Origin: Utricularia gibba | Taxonomy: Eukaryota > Streptophyta > Magnoliopsida > Lamiales > Lentibulariaceae | Direction: 5' to 3' | Length of the DNA stretch: 64,000 nt | Assembly (NCBI GenBank): GCA_002189035.1 | Contig: NEEC01000004.1 | Location: forward strand, 4,340,001-4,404,000 | In this document: piece after piece, positions 39,459-51,454 of the stretch | Numbering within the stretch: position 1 is the stretch's first letter | How the letters are laid out: each line of letters begins with the position of its first letter | Translations under genes and position numbers: made by a program | Notes under the pieces: generated by a model | The model's database searches: none | What the model was told of the DNA's origin: nothing | The model's input: only the letters and a program-made list of their open reading frames with translations

Positions 39459-42400
39459 GGTTTGCTAGTTTGATGAGGGCGTGCGCGTTTGTGTAACCTG
39501 GGGCTCGCTTAGGTTTTGGAATTTGAAGAGGTGATGTACGGTATTCAATTACCAAATTTTATGATCATTTTTTAATATATAAATGAAACCAAATTGCACC
39601 AATAAAAAACCTTGTAATCACAAATTCCCTGACACGATACAGAATCATCATTACAACTTAAATCAATTTCATAAAATTTACACTTTATTAGTAAATACAA
39701 TAAAATTTAAAAATTATTATTATTTTATTAGAATCATATCTTAAAAGTTACTTTTCGAAAAATATAACTTTCAACATGGAAATATTTTAATTAAAAAAAC
39801 GGAATCTGGAGGAAGAATATTACAAAAAATAGTGCATTTTATGATATAGAGGATTCCAAATTTAGGGCTGTGGTTTAATATCTTATCGGATATTAATATG
39901 AAATGAAGATATTTTCCTAAATTGAGGACGTGTTTGATTCAAAATATGATGGTATTTTTTTTATTTGAAATTCATAGCTGATATAAGATTTATTTTAATT
40001 AAATTTGTAAATGAATTAATAGAGTGTTTGGTTGATGAGAATTAAATAAGAAAATATAAATTTATTTAAGTTTAAATACGTACCATAGACTAGTTTATTT
40101 TAACTAAAATTGAAAGATGTCATTTTTAAATAAACTCACGCATATAAGATTGAAAAAACTTACGTAATTATGAGTTTATTTAAATATACCAAGTAAACAA
40201 CTTATAATTTATAATCTCATCTTTAAATATATTTAATACTATCAACCAAACAGTATCTAAGTATTTGGTTGTATTTATAAAAGTGGGATGAGATTTGTAA
40301 ATGTATACATGAAAATTATTTTGGATTGTATCATGAAGTAACATCCAAAAATCATCAAATGTAAAAATAAAAAATGAAATTATACCATTATTCAATATAA
40401 AACACATATATGTAAATTCAATAATTTTTAAAATAAAATAGTAATGTTTGACATTTATCCAATGAAAAACTTATATATTGGATAAATATAAAATAGTAAT
40501 TTTTAAAACACATATCCCACACATGAATCAAAATCTTTTTTAAATCATTGTTGGTTCAACATAATTAACAATGTTCTATTTCATGCAGATGGGAAGCGTA
40601 TCACATTAAGCTCATGAAGTAAATGTTCTATAATTTATACTACTATATTTAAATCCATTCAATCTCATCAGTCAAACACTATCATTGTATTATTTTTTAA
40701 TAAAAATATTTAAAAATGATTTATAGTATTATTAATGATATTATTTTCAAAATATAGAAAAGTTGCTAATAATAATAATAAGTTTCTATTTTATAAAAAA
40801 TACTATCAATATAGAATAAATTTTAAGATTTTGTAGCATTAAATAGTATCAAAGGTAAGTAATATAAATTGAATAAATAGCATGGGTTTTTTTAATTGTA
40901 TAATAGTATATCACTTAATTTCAATTATAATTTCATTAAGTAAATACTATCTAAAAAACTAATCCTCCAATATCTTGTTTATTTAAAACTAAATAATGAT
41001 TTTTTTATTTCATTCTCATTAACCAAACAATTTCTAAAAGTTATATTTAGTTTTTTTAAAACTTTTGAATTTCATTTCATTTGATATGATATTTTAATTG
41101 ATTCGACATTAAATACAAGTGAAATTAATTTATATAAAATGAGTGATTTTAAAAAAAAGTGTTATTTATAAAATATTATTCATAAAATTACATATAATAT
41201 TATGAAAATTTCTATAATAAAACAATTAAATTGAAAATTTTTTCTAGTACATATGATATTTTATCATCATATAATTAACTTAACCATGTTTTAAATAGTT
41301 TTGTATTTCAATGTTAACATGAAAATAGTATTAAATATTATAAAAGTAGATGAAATGAATTAATAATTCAAAAAATAAATACATTATGTTTTAATAATTT
41401 TCAATTCTATAGCTATTAATCACAATTTTATAGAACTTCAAAGCCTAAATACTAATATTTATATATATTTAATTGGTCTACCAAAAGGCAGCCGCCAAAA
41501 GTAATAACACAAATCTCCTACCTCTAATACCAGCATCTGTTTCTTCAAAGTCAACCTATTGACAAGGGGCGTAATAGTAAATGTAAATGTAAATATGGGC
41601 CCCACTATTATTTATGACGTAATTTTAAATGCTGATTACGCATTTTTTAAAGGAGATTTAAGTAAGAAAAGATGATTGTAATATAAAAACAATAGAAAGA
41701 ATATAGAAATTAAATAATCTATATTTTCTGAATTTAAAAAAAACGAAACCTAAAGTGGGGGAGAAATTTATAAGCTTTCCCCGTTTCAACGGTTACGCCA
41801 ACAGTTTGAAGCAGCGCCGCGTTTCTGGTTTCGTTTTTCTTCTGCGCGTGGCTCCATTTTTTCCGTTACTGTTGAAAATCCGATTTCAGTGGTACCTCTT
41901 TCCATGGTCTTTTCCTCTTCTTCTCTCTGGTTACCGTTTTTTTCGTCTTGATGTCTAATGGGTGCAGTTTCTGATTAGTTTATCGGTAGTTCTAGTTTTT
42001 TCGGATCTTCGGGTATTCGCAAGTTTCATGCACCAAGTATTGAAATTTACCCAAGCAACCAAAATTTTCTTCTTTTGATCATTTTTGGGAATCAGGGAAG
42101 ATTTAATCTTTGGGGCATATGTTGTTAGGATGTCGCCTTTTGTGTTCCTTTTCTGGGGTTGTATTGATCTTTCCGAGTTTCTAGTTGAGGCTCAGATGGC
42201 TGTTAGTTATGCGTTGGTTGGGGATAAATGTAAATGGGGATTTTGTTGTATTAAGTGCTGTATTAGGCGCTTGAATCGTCATTTTCGCTGTTCATCCCCT
42301 GTCATGCTTTCACGTGGCTTCCTGTTAAGATTGTGGTTTCTTGTTGTTTTACAGCTTGTTTCTTTTTTGTTTTTCTATAGCTTTTTAGAGGTTCTGCTGC

Positions 42401-42661
42401 GTCTTATGCCCCTTCAGGGGCCATACTTGAGACCATACTTGAAACATGGGCCAGCCTCACTTTTCCCGTCCCAATTGAATTTTGAATTTTCTCTTCTGCT
42501 GCCCATTCGTTTTTGTCCTCTTACTTTCACTTTGACTAACAGATGAATTCCTATGCTTCTTCGTTCTTCTTATACTGCAGATTCAGGATTAGAAAAGCTA
42601 GCAGTGAAGAATTGATGCCAAATTTTTGGTTTGGCTTTTTGGGTAAAAGAGGATATTTCTC
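39459..42661. other. Long AT-rich spacer and epimerase leader
   Basis: About 39540-41740 is over 2 kb of AT-rich DNA with no gene but several inverted TTTGGTTGATGAG-like motifs (see repeat entry). From about 41750 composition rises. Positions 41750-42661 are probably the epimerase 5' UTR with one or more introns, ending at an acceptor TACTGCAG near 42581. The open frames at 41755 and 42085 are Phe/Leu-rich and look like UTR sequence. Confidence 0.5.
40024..41030. repeat. Candidate degenerate MITE: inverted TTTGGTTGATGAG motifs
   Basis: GTGTTTGGTTGATGAGA at 40024-40040 has near-perfect inverted partners at 40663-40680 (TCTCATCAGTCAAACACT, two mismatches) and 41014-41030 (TCTCATTAACCAAACAA, one mismatch over 16). 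A shorter inverted partner lies at 40241-40254 (ATCAACCAAACAGT). The interior is AT-rich and has no coding capacity. I could not identify a matching target-site duplication, so the true ends are unknown. Terminal motifs of this kind are common in plant miniature inverted-repeat elements. Confidence 0.4.
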
Positions 42662-44894
42662 ATGTTGGGATTGACAAGGACGAGAGCACATCAGAGGTCC
42701 AGTAGATCTATGTCATTAGGTTGTTTCCTTGGGATGCATTTTTGCTTTTTTCCCTTGTGTTATTTTTTTGTGTCGGCTGTTGTATTATCTCTCCCATAGG
42801 ATTTGTATTTGGATACTGATGATCTTCAATCCCTTTTCAGGCATGGATTTCTCAGAACCGAAGAAGAGAAGTGGAATCTGTGGGCGAATCCTTATGGTTT
42901 CGACTCTTATAACGTTGTGCATTCTCATGCTTAACCAGTCCCCAAGTTTTAGTTACCCCAGCCAAGTAATTTCCTTTTTTGAATTGATGTTGCTTCATGT
43001 GCTGTTCCTTTTTAGGTTTTGAATCCTTTTTCAGCTGGCATCCTGGTTATTTTGGAGCAATTCTGTGTAGTAATCTCTGATTTCTTTATTCAGTTCTCTA
43101 TGCATGTGCCTGGTGTCCCCCATATCTTAGTCACTGGAGGCGCTGGTTACATAGGTTCACATGCTGCTCTGCGGCTCCTGAAGGATTCTTATCGTGTTAC
43201 TATAGTGGTATACTTCAACATCAACCTCAACATGTAATTTTTCTTCGATATAAATGTTGTGTCTAACAATGAATTTTTACCTGCAACAGGATAACCTGTC
43301 ACGAGGTAATCTTGGTGCCATTCAGACTCTCCAACAACTCTTCCCTGATCCCAGCAGACTGCAGTTTGTTTATGCTGATCTTGGTGATGCAAAATCGGTA
43401 TTTATGAAGCTGTTATTTCTTATCCCTGGGCCATTAGATGAATTCTTCTCTCACCATACTTTGCGTCCAGGTTCACAAGCTGTTTTCACAAAATGCATTT
43501 GATGCTGTCATGCATTTTGCTGCTGTGGCATATGTTGGGGAGAGTACTCTTGATCCTCTTAAGTAAGTTCTGGTGGTCTTGATCCAGGGCTACTGGTATA
43601 TGGGATGATCTTTATTCAGTGCAGCTTTTTTGTCTCCATTATAATGGTTTCCAATCAGTGCTTTTTGCATGATTTTATTGAGGAAATGTTTTTATCATCT
43701 GTGAATCATGCAAATGAGTGTCAAAGGTTGCCTTGCCTTGACTGTTCATGATTTTATACTTATGTTCAGAGCTGGTGTGAAAGCGATTGTCAAATGATGA
43801 ATGAATATGGTATTAGGTAAGACTGCTTATGTCCTTGTGCACTTTGATTCAACAGATACTACCACAACATTACATCAAACACTCTTTCCCTGCTGGAAGC
43901 TATGGCTGCTCACAGAGTGAAGACATTGATATATTCTAGTACATGTGCTACCTATGGAGAACCTGAAAAGATGCCTATTACTGAAGAAACTCCACAGGTA
44001 AATGCTTAAAGTTGATGAAGGTTGAGTCCTATGGTTAACCATCCTTTTCTCCTGCATTGTGCAGCTTCCAATAAACCCATATGGGAAGGCCAAGAAGATG
44101 GCTGAAGACATTATCCTCGACATGAGCAAAAACTCCGACATGGCAGTCATGATTCTTAGGTTGCTACACGAAAAACATACTTCTGTATGGAAAGGGGCTT
44201 GGTTTTGATGATTATGTTCTGTGCACAAGGTACTTCAATGTGATTGGTTCGGATCCTGAGGGGCAGCTTGGCGAAGCTCCCCGGCCGGAGCTGCGGGAGC
44301 ATGGCCGAATATCTGGTGCATGTTTTGACGCTGCTCGTGGAATCATTCCGGGTCTGAAGGTCTGTCTCCCCACCTCACCTTTCCATCAAACTTGAGGATG
44401 ATCTTTTCCAAACGCATGCCTTCACTGCACAGGTTCGAGGAACAGATTACAACACTGCAGATGGAACGTGCATACGCGATTATATCGATGTTACCGATCT
44501 CGTTGATGCTCATGTCAAAGCTCTGGAGAGGGCTAGGCCTGGTGAAGTGGGAATCTACAATGTTGGCACAGGAAGAGGTGATGAAACCAGGGCTGCTCTC
44601 CAGTTTGGTACATAGATGCTCTTTTCTTACCTGAAATTTATCCAACAGGACGATCTGTCAAAGGTTTGTGGAGGCATGTAAGAAGGCTACCGGGGTGCCG
44701 ATCAGCGTGGAATTCCTCCCCGACGGCCCGGCGACTATGCAGAAGTGTACAGCGATCCGACCAAGATCATGAATGAGCTAAACTGGACAGCAAGATACAC
44801 CAACCTTGAAGACAGTCTGAAGGTGGCATGGAGATGGCAGAAGGCTCACCTGAACGGCTACGAGGGAGCATCGATGCGGCTGTTCTCCACGTAA
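42662..44894 (+). CDS. UXE: UDP-arabinose 4-epimerase (MUR4/UXE type), two apparent frameshifts in last exon
   Basis: Ten coding exons: 42662-42719, 42841-42965, 43094-43207, 43290-43397, 43471-43562, 43856-43997, 44065-44159, 44230-44359, 44433-44577, 44649-44894. About 418 residues if two missing bases are allowed. The N-terminus ([20 protein letters not shown]) and one membrane anchor ([15 protein letters not shown]) fit a Golgi type II enzyme. The SDR fold has [16 protein letters not shown], the [11 protein letters not shown] segment and catalytic YGKAK. The enzyme interconverts UDP-xylose and UDP-arabinose for wall polymers. In exon 10 the frame slips at GG 44663-44664 and again at CCCC 44718-44721. 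Allowing one more base at each restores [23 protein letters not shown] and [11 protein letters not shown], as in the family. Read literally the protein loses its C-terminal ~80 residues. Confidence 0.92.
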
Positions 44895-46210
44895 ATAGTA
44901 CCGAGATCCGTTGTCCAGATCCGCTAACAAAAACATACATGAAATCCAGATTTTGCTGATTCTGAGCTTGATGAAGAAGGGGAGGAAGAAGGAGTTATGA
45001 TTCATTATTCTTTTGCATCTTCTACCATAATCCACATGATGGGGTCGCAGAAATTGGTTGACAGGCAGGTTTCTTGCTTTCTTCCTTCCTTGGTGGGGAT
45101 CTGGACCGGACAATAATGCTTTGTTCTAGTTTACGCCACATATATATATTACAGAAAGATAACCATCCTCACAACTCTGATTACGCTTACCTGCTGCACC
45201 ATTGATTCTCAGCTTTCAACAAGGCTTGTTGACGGAGTACTTCACACCGGCGGTCCGGCAGCGTGCGACGGCGGGCGTTTTTGTGTGGCGGCGTATCACT
45301 CGATCCGCAGGACCCGTAAATCTTCTTACTCCCATTTTGGGCCGACGATTAAAGACGGACGGTTCAGGCCCATCATGCAGCGGAACATCTTCATTCCCGG
45401 CCTCCGGCCCAGTCCGCGGAATTAATCCTTTTTTTTTCAAATTATTCTTAAAAAAAACTATTAAAAATAATAACATTCAATGTCAAATTTAATCATTCAC
45501 AATTGATTATTAAACAATTCATTGACATAAAAAATCCTTATAATAAAAAAATTATAAAACTTATAAATAAGAGTAAATTACAAGTTAAATCCAAAAATTA
45601 TATTGAAATTATTTTTCAAAATAGAAATTTGGATCTTGAAAAGTAATTTTGAAGAGCATTAAAATAATACAATTTTGGACTTAATTATAATTTATGATTA
45701 AAAATAAATAAAATATGAGCTCCCGTGCCAACTGTCATGTCCGGAGCACGAGGGGTTTTCAACAGACTACTTTTGACTAAGTTAACACGTGCTGAATGAC
45801 GAAATTTATTTATTTCTAACCCCTCCCATTCCACCAAAATTAATTTTCACTCTTCATGGTTAAATTACTGTTTTATTTGCTTATGAGCCAATGAATGGCG
45901 AAACTGAAAGTCATCATTGCTAATTAAATATCCTCGCTAAGATGTCATTATTCGATCTTAATTACGATTAATGAATATTGATATGTAAGTAATCACTTTT
46001 GCACATTTATATCTTCTATCTCATATATTAAAAGAGAGATTTTTCTTTATTTTATAATGTTTTTATTCTGAATGAAACTCTACACTGAGTAAGGTTCTTG
46101 CAGGGAGACAGATTTACAGTAGGATTTGGACAAGCAGAGAAAGAATGTTAAAAAACAGAGTCACAATCAGTAAGAAAAAGACGTGGAAAACTGAACTCAA
46201 ACACTTGCTG
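44895..46210. other. Spacer between epimerase and bHLH gene (convergent)
   Basis: About 1.3 kb. The left part holds the epimerase 3' UTR, and a balanced-composition patch at 45200-45430 follows. Positions 45430-46080 are AT-rich. Open frames at 45202-45492 show no family likeness. Confidence 0.5.
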
Positions 46211-46887
46211 CTACTGTTTCATTGATTCTTCTGCCTTTTGGGTAGCCTCTTCAAAGCATTTCTGAGAAACGACGCATTTCTCGGCACTGTACAGCTTCTC
46301 TTGAATCAGTGGAGACTGCACAAGCCACTGCATTTCTTCATCCCCTGTTCCGTTCCCCTGTTTCGAGTTCATGATTTGAAGAACGCCAACTTGTGCTTCC
46401 AAGAACTTGATGTATTTGTAAGCAGCTCTGAGCATGTCCGCAGTATTCATCTTGTGACCCCCGGGTACCAATTTCCCGAGCTCATGAGTCCGCTCCGATA
46501 TCTTCCGCCGTCTCCGTCGCGCCGCAGCGCTCTGAGTTGAAACCACTGACTGCTCCTTCTGCGGCGCTGCGAATTCCGGTGTATCCGGAAAGGACGCATC
46601 GAAGCACAGAGATGGGAAGTGGAAACCATCGTTGAATTGCCCATTCTCGTAGCCCTTGAAGAACTCAAAGTCTTGATCAAAGAAAAATGGCTCCGGTTGG
46701 TGTTCAGATTTCGGTTCCTGGAAGAAGGCGAGGCTATCAGGAGGAGTAACTGTAAATGGGAGGTCGGAGAAAATGGAATCGACGCAGAAACAGTCGGGGA
46801 AGCAGACCGATTCCGGGGCACCTCTAGGACGCTCATTTCAGGGCCAATGGCTGCGCAGTTGGAGTGCCCAAAGCTACTCAACGCCAT
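46211..46887 (-). CDS. bHLH transcription factor (bHLH52/53-like), apparent frameshift
   Basis: Single exon, about 225 residues if one missing base is allowed. The N-terminal frame starts MALSSFGHSNCAAIGPEM (an ATG 24 bases further upstream is also in frame). It slips at the C run matching GGGG 46815-46818 into the frame PESVCFPDCFCVDSIF, which continues to the end. The bHLH domain is SAAARRRRRKISERTHELGK (basic region and helix 1), the loop LVPGGHKMNT, then helix 2 ADMLRAAYKYIKFLEAQ. The atypical basic region with the LGKLVPGG..MNTA loop resembles the Arabidopsis bHLH52/53 group, by memory. It is likely nuclear and DNA-binding, but lacks the classic HER spacing, so E-box binding may be weak. 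The gene is intronless, as in that group. Confidence 0.85.
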
Positions 46888-48554
46888 TGAGGAAGAAGCA
46901 GAACAGAGCAAAAAGTGTCAACTGAGGCTGGCTGGCTACACACTTGACAGTGAAAAAAAATAACTGCCTAGAAGTTACTTCACCTGTTTAACTCACCTAA
47001 TTATTAGGATGTCATGATGAGTATTTTTAGGGTATTTAGTTTTCTTTCTCTAACCGCTTTTCACTTATTTTTATCAAATTACAATTCACCACCCGCAAGT
47101 CATAAAATATATCTGCGACTCCTCCCTTTTTCCCATAATTACCAATTAGTCCTCTGTTTTTTTTTTCAAAAACCGTGTGCGACAGCAACAGCATAGCTGT
47201 CAATCAACATGTCGGGAAATATACCATTTTAATGTATAATTTCATTTAGTCACATGTCATCCCAAAATAGTAAATGATGAACCATATCCAAATTATAGCC
47301 GCAATTACCATTGTCGAAAAATAATATCACATTAAATTATATTTATGAGATAATATAGTAGCATATGATTTTTTTTTTAGAATTTTTCATTTTATAGTAA
47401 GTCTGAAATTCCAAATTGGACTGGTACCAAATTATATAATTAAAAAAATTATTTATTTAAGTATATTTTTAAAATTATAAACATAGACTTGGTGTAACGC
47501 GTATTGTAGTGTGTTCTCCCTTGGAAGGCACCTCAGTCTTGGTTTCTAAGGGTGTAGAAGGAAGGATGTTGCTTAGTCATTAATCATGTTCCTTTCCCGC
47601 TAAGAAATATAATATATTTTTCAAATTATTATCTGTAATTTCTTGAGTTCTTTCTATTTTAAAAACGAATTTGAATCTATTATCTGATTAATTCGGAAAA
47701 TATTTTTATAATACATTGAAATAAATTAAATAATTTTCATTTAGTCTTTAAAAATACTATTTAAACAAATTAAGCGCATTTTTAAAAGTCACACAAAGGG
47801 CCCCTCAGAGTGGAAATTGAGATGTCGAGAAAGTCAGCGGTCCAAGACACGGAATTTCCAGTCTTAAGAACAACCAAAACACGCAATTGCCATTTTTATT
47901 TTTCTTTTTTAAATTGGAAAAATACAACGCGCCATCGTTATCCATTCTAGAATGGTTGGATTGTATTGCCTTTGTGGGTGCAACCAGATACTCTTTTTTT
48001 TTACTTTGTAAATAAATGTCACTATCAGTTACTATTATTTTCTAATTTGTATGGTTTTACATTTTTTAAAAAATATATTATATAAAATTGATTTGACTTG
48101 GTACATATAACTAAAAGTCATGTTTGTATAATGAAGTACAGAATTGGTTTTTGCATAATTGATATATGTTTATACAGAATTAAATTGATTTTTAAAAATT
48201 AATTATCGTAGAATAAAATCAAACCATATTTTGTAACTAATGAAATGATTTTCCAAAACAAATAGGCAAACTTTAATTACTTTTAGCTTTTTAAAATAAA
48301 TAAATAAATTAATTGGTCATTTGTTTTTTTTTTTTTATCTCCATTAAAACGTGTCTTCGGAAAGTAAAGCCCTAGTTAAAAGGCTAGGCCTAGAAAACAG
48401 TCCAATGATGGAGTAGAAAACTAATTATCTTTTAAGAAAATGGTATTCATGGGGTGAGGGGAAAACAAGTGGCGGTTAGGGCGGAGGCCACTACGCAGAA
48501 TGTGTGTATAAATATAGAAGGGTGGAGGGGATAAATGGAGGCAAGCCAGAGAAG
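46888..48554. other. Divergent spacer between bHLH and BBE-like genes
   Basis: About 1.67 kb, mostly AT-rich. A patch at 47490-47600 has more balanced composition than its flanks, with no recognisable identity. The TATA box of the BBE-like gene is near the right end. Confidence 0.5.
48507..48514 (+). promoter_or_regulatory. TATA box of the BBE-like gene
   Basis: TATAAATA 41 bases upstream of the first ATG region at 48555, a canonical plant TATA sequence, predicting a very short leader. Confidence 0.6.
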
Positions 48555-50117
48555 ATGAAGGGGATGCTTGTGAGTTTAATCGTCTGCCTTCTGTCGGCGA
48601 TGTGCGGCTGCGCCGGGGTTTACGATTCTTTTGGTGCGTGTCTGTCGGAGAATAATGTTTCGCGGGAGAGGATTTCGGCGATAGTTTACGGTCCGCAGAA
48701 CCCGAGATTTGAGAATGTTTTGGATTCGGGGTTCGGAATCTCCGGTTCAACCTCACGACCACCAGGAAGCCCAGCCTCATCGTCGCGCCGACGACGGAGG
48801 CGGAAGTTGCTGCGGCGGTGGTTTGCTCCAAGAAACTGGGATTGCAGATTAAGATCCGGAGCGGGGGCATGACTACGAGGGGGTTTCTTACGTTTCTGAT
48901 AACGAATTCGTGATTCTTGATATGTTTAATTTCCGGTCCATCAACATTGATATGACCGACGCGACGGCGTGGGTGGGTGTTGGAGCTTATTTGGGTGAAC
49001 TCTACTACAGGATTTGGGAGAAAAGTAAGGTGCACGCATTTCCGGGCGGCGTTTGCCCCACCGTCGGCGTCGGTGGTCATATCAGCGGCGCTGGTTATGG
49101 GAACTTGATGAGGAAGCACGGCCTTACGGTCGATCATGTTATCGACGCGCGTGTTGTCGACGCGAATGGGCGGATTTTGGACCGGAAGGGGATGGGGGAA
49201 GATTTGTTTTGGGCTATTCGCGGCGGCGGCGGTGGCAGTTTCGCCGTCATTTTATCATACAGAATAAGACTTGTTCCAGTTCCGGCAACGGTGACTGTTT
49301 TCCGTCTGGACAGATTCTTCGACAACAACGCGGCGGAGGCTGTTTTCCAGTACCAGCAAGCCGTCACCACAATCGACGACAATCTCTTCATCAGGGTTCT
49401 TCTTCAGCCGGTGACTGTAAACAGGCAACGAGTACTCCGAGCAACTTTCATTGGCCAGTTCCTTGGAGGCGCCGACCAGCTTGTCTCCATCACGGCCGCC
49501 GGGTTCCCCAAATTGGGTCTCAATAGAACAGATTGCCAAGAAATGCCGTGGATCAATTCAGTTCTTTTCTGGGGAAATTTCGACCCTAGTAGTACTTCCC
49601 CTACCGTTCTTCTCAGCAGAGTCCCAGACCGCGTCAGATTCCTGAAACGAAAATCCGATTACGTCAGAACTCCGATCTCCGTTTCCGGCCTTCAGTCCAT
49701 CTTCAGGAAAATGGTGGAAATCGGAAGAGTGGGCCTTGTTCTCAACTCCTACGGCGGAGTAATGGACCGCATCCCAGAATCTGAAACTCCTTTCCCCATC
49801 GGAGAGGTACCCTCTTCAAGATCCAGTACTCTGTAACCTGGGACGAAGTAGGAGATGCCGCTGCTCAGAGATACATCAACAACACCAGAGTTCTTCACAG
49901 TTTCATGACTCCATTTGTTTCCAGTAATCCCAGACGAGCGTATCTCAACTACAGAGATTTGGACATTGGAACCTCGGACAACACCTACAGCAAAGGGAGA
50001 GTCTATGGATTGCAGTATTTCAACACCAATTTCGACAGATTGGTTCAGATCAAGACCAGAGTTGACCCTGATAATTTCTTCAGAAATGAACAGAGTATCC
50101 CCACTCTGAGGTCCTAG
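48555..50117 (+). CDS. Berberine-bridge-enzyme-like FAD oxidase (three apparent frameshifts)
   Basis: Intronless, about 521 residues if three missing bases are allowed. It starts MKGMLVSLIVCLLSAMCGC, a secretory signal peptide. The FAD-binding half includes the HDYEG histidine region (near 48868) and VCPTVGVGGHISGAGYG; His and Cys in these places are the two flavin attachment sites of bicovalent BBE-like enzymes. The C-terminal BBE block is present (RAYLNYRDLDIG, YFNTNFDRLVQIKTRVDP, DNFFRNEQSIP). Members oxidise alkaloids, monolignols or oligosaccharides in the apoplast or vesicles; the substrate here cannot be told. Frame breaks lie at GGGG 48728-48731, GGGGG 48863-48867 and CCCC 49794-49797. 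Each is a single-base loss, and the flanking sequence stays family-like, so the gene is probably intact in the plant. Confidence 0.88.
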
Positions 50118-50316
50118 TTCTAATGGATCATGAAGCTCCTGTAATAATATATGTTTATGTGTTTTCTCATTACGTGTCCATAGAAGAAATCCATTCTAAA
50201 AGTTGATGTTATACATCCAAACCAATTGAATTACACAGTGAACAAAGGTGCTAACAAATGGTGGGCATCATATGGTGGGGAATAGCTACTGCTTCTGCAT
50301 TTTAAAAGCAAGATCA

Positions 50317-51454
50317 TCAATGACTCTTGTTCTCTGCCGCAGGCACCTTGGATGGAGGCAGAGTTCCAAAAACGTCGTCCCAGAAGGCGGAAGTGATGCC
50401 AAAGCCTTTGTTCTGAATGCGGAAATGGTGACTCAGGTGGTACTTCTGCAAAACAAAGGAGGGAAGCAAAGTTTAGAACTCTGATTGGTGCATTCAGTAA
50501 TGGTCTGCTTACTGACCTTGAGGTTCTTCACGATGTAGCTGGTTGGCTGTCCGTGGTGCAAGAAGTAATGAGTTATATCGTAGAGGACGTAGCCGAGCAA
50601 GCCGCCCCCAAACAAACAAGGGGTGGTTGATGGAGTAGTGAGTAGCTTCATCAAACCCCAGATCTGCAATTCACAGTTGGGAAATTAGCAACATTATGTC
50701 TGAGCAGAGCTAGACAGAAGGCTAGGCAAAGGAATCTCACTGGAAATAAGAGAATGGCGGTTGCGGCCGGAGGAAAACAAGGCGGAGACCATCCATAGGG
50801 TGTTTATGATGGCAACCATGGAGAAGATAATGCACTGTGTTGCCCCTGGAAATTGGTTTCAACATGTTATCTTAGGAGCTCAGAATGTTCAAAGTTAACA
50901 GGATCATGGTAAACCAACCAATAAGTCCTGGTCTGGATGTGGAAGAGGAACCGATGTAAGACATATTCGAGCAATGTCCACACAGAAATGCCGAATGCTG
51001 TCATTAGGAACATCTGAGGAGCTGTGCAGCCAAGACTAATGGATCTCGAGAGAGACCATCCCACAACAGGGAGCCAAATAAGGGGAATTACCCACCAGCG
51101 AGTCCGAGTTAGGAACTATTGACAAAACAACACATTGTGAACATGAAAATTAACCTAAATGCAGTTGAAAAGTAAGTCTATGAAGAAATCATCCAGACCT
51201 CTAACAATTCATTCTCGAAAAATCGAGGGTTTTCCTTGGTCACAATAGGCTGATGAACCCATTCCTGATAAGCCTCACCAAGATGGCCAACCTAAACAAG
51301 ATTGATGTAAATGGAACTGGGTAAGTTCTTGGAAGCATTTTCCTCAGCAGTATTCTCCAAATGTTTAGCAACAAGTACACGAACGACGGATGTATGCTCT
51401 AACCTGAAAAACCAAGGGTTTACTCAAATCCACAGTGAAGCCCTCAGCAACCAT
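50317..51454 (-). CDS. FAH: Fatty acid 2-hydroxylase (apparent frameshift in exon 4)
   Basis: Six exons right to left: 51404-51454, 51199-51291, 50919-51115, 50741-50845, 50517-50663, 50317-50445, about 240 residues if one missing base is allowed. It begins MVAEGFTVDLSKPLVFQVGH. The di-iron histidine clusters are all present: HRFLFH, HGCHHKHP, HYFLHHG and YHLSHHF. Membrane helices surround them (WWVIPLIWLPVVGW; TAFGISVWTLLEYVL). The enzyme adds a 2-hydroxyl group to very-long-chain fatty acids of sphingolipids in the ER, taking electrons from cytochrome b5; like other plant FAHs it lacks its own b5 domain. The exon 4 frame slips around 50770-50777 inside LRLVFPP; one more base restores ATAILLFP. 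A partial second copy lies directly upstream. Confidence 0.9.

Noticed and set aside
39926..39940. Further TTTGATT motif as the left end of the candidate MITE
   Set aside because: It matches the other motifs too poorly to be counted.
46619..46963. 114-codon open frame on + over the bHLH gene
   Set aside because: It is the antisense shadow of the bHLH coding sequence.
47490..47600. Balanced-composition patch in the AT-rich spacer, possibly a transposon remnant or RNA gene
   Set aside because: No inverted ends, hairpin or known motif could be shown by eye.
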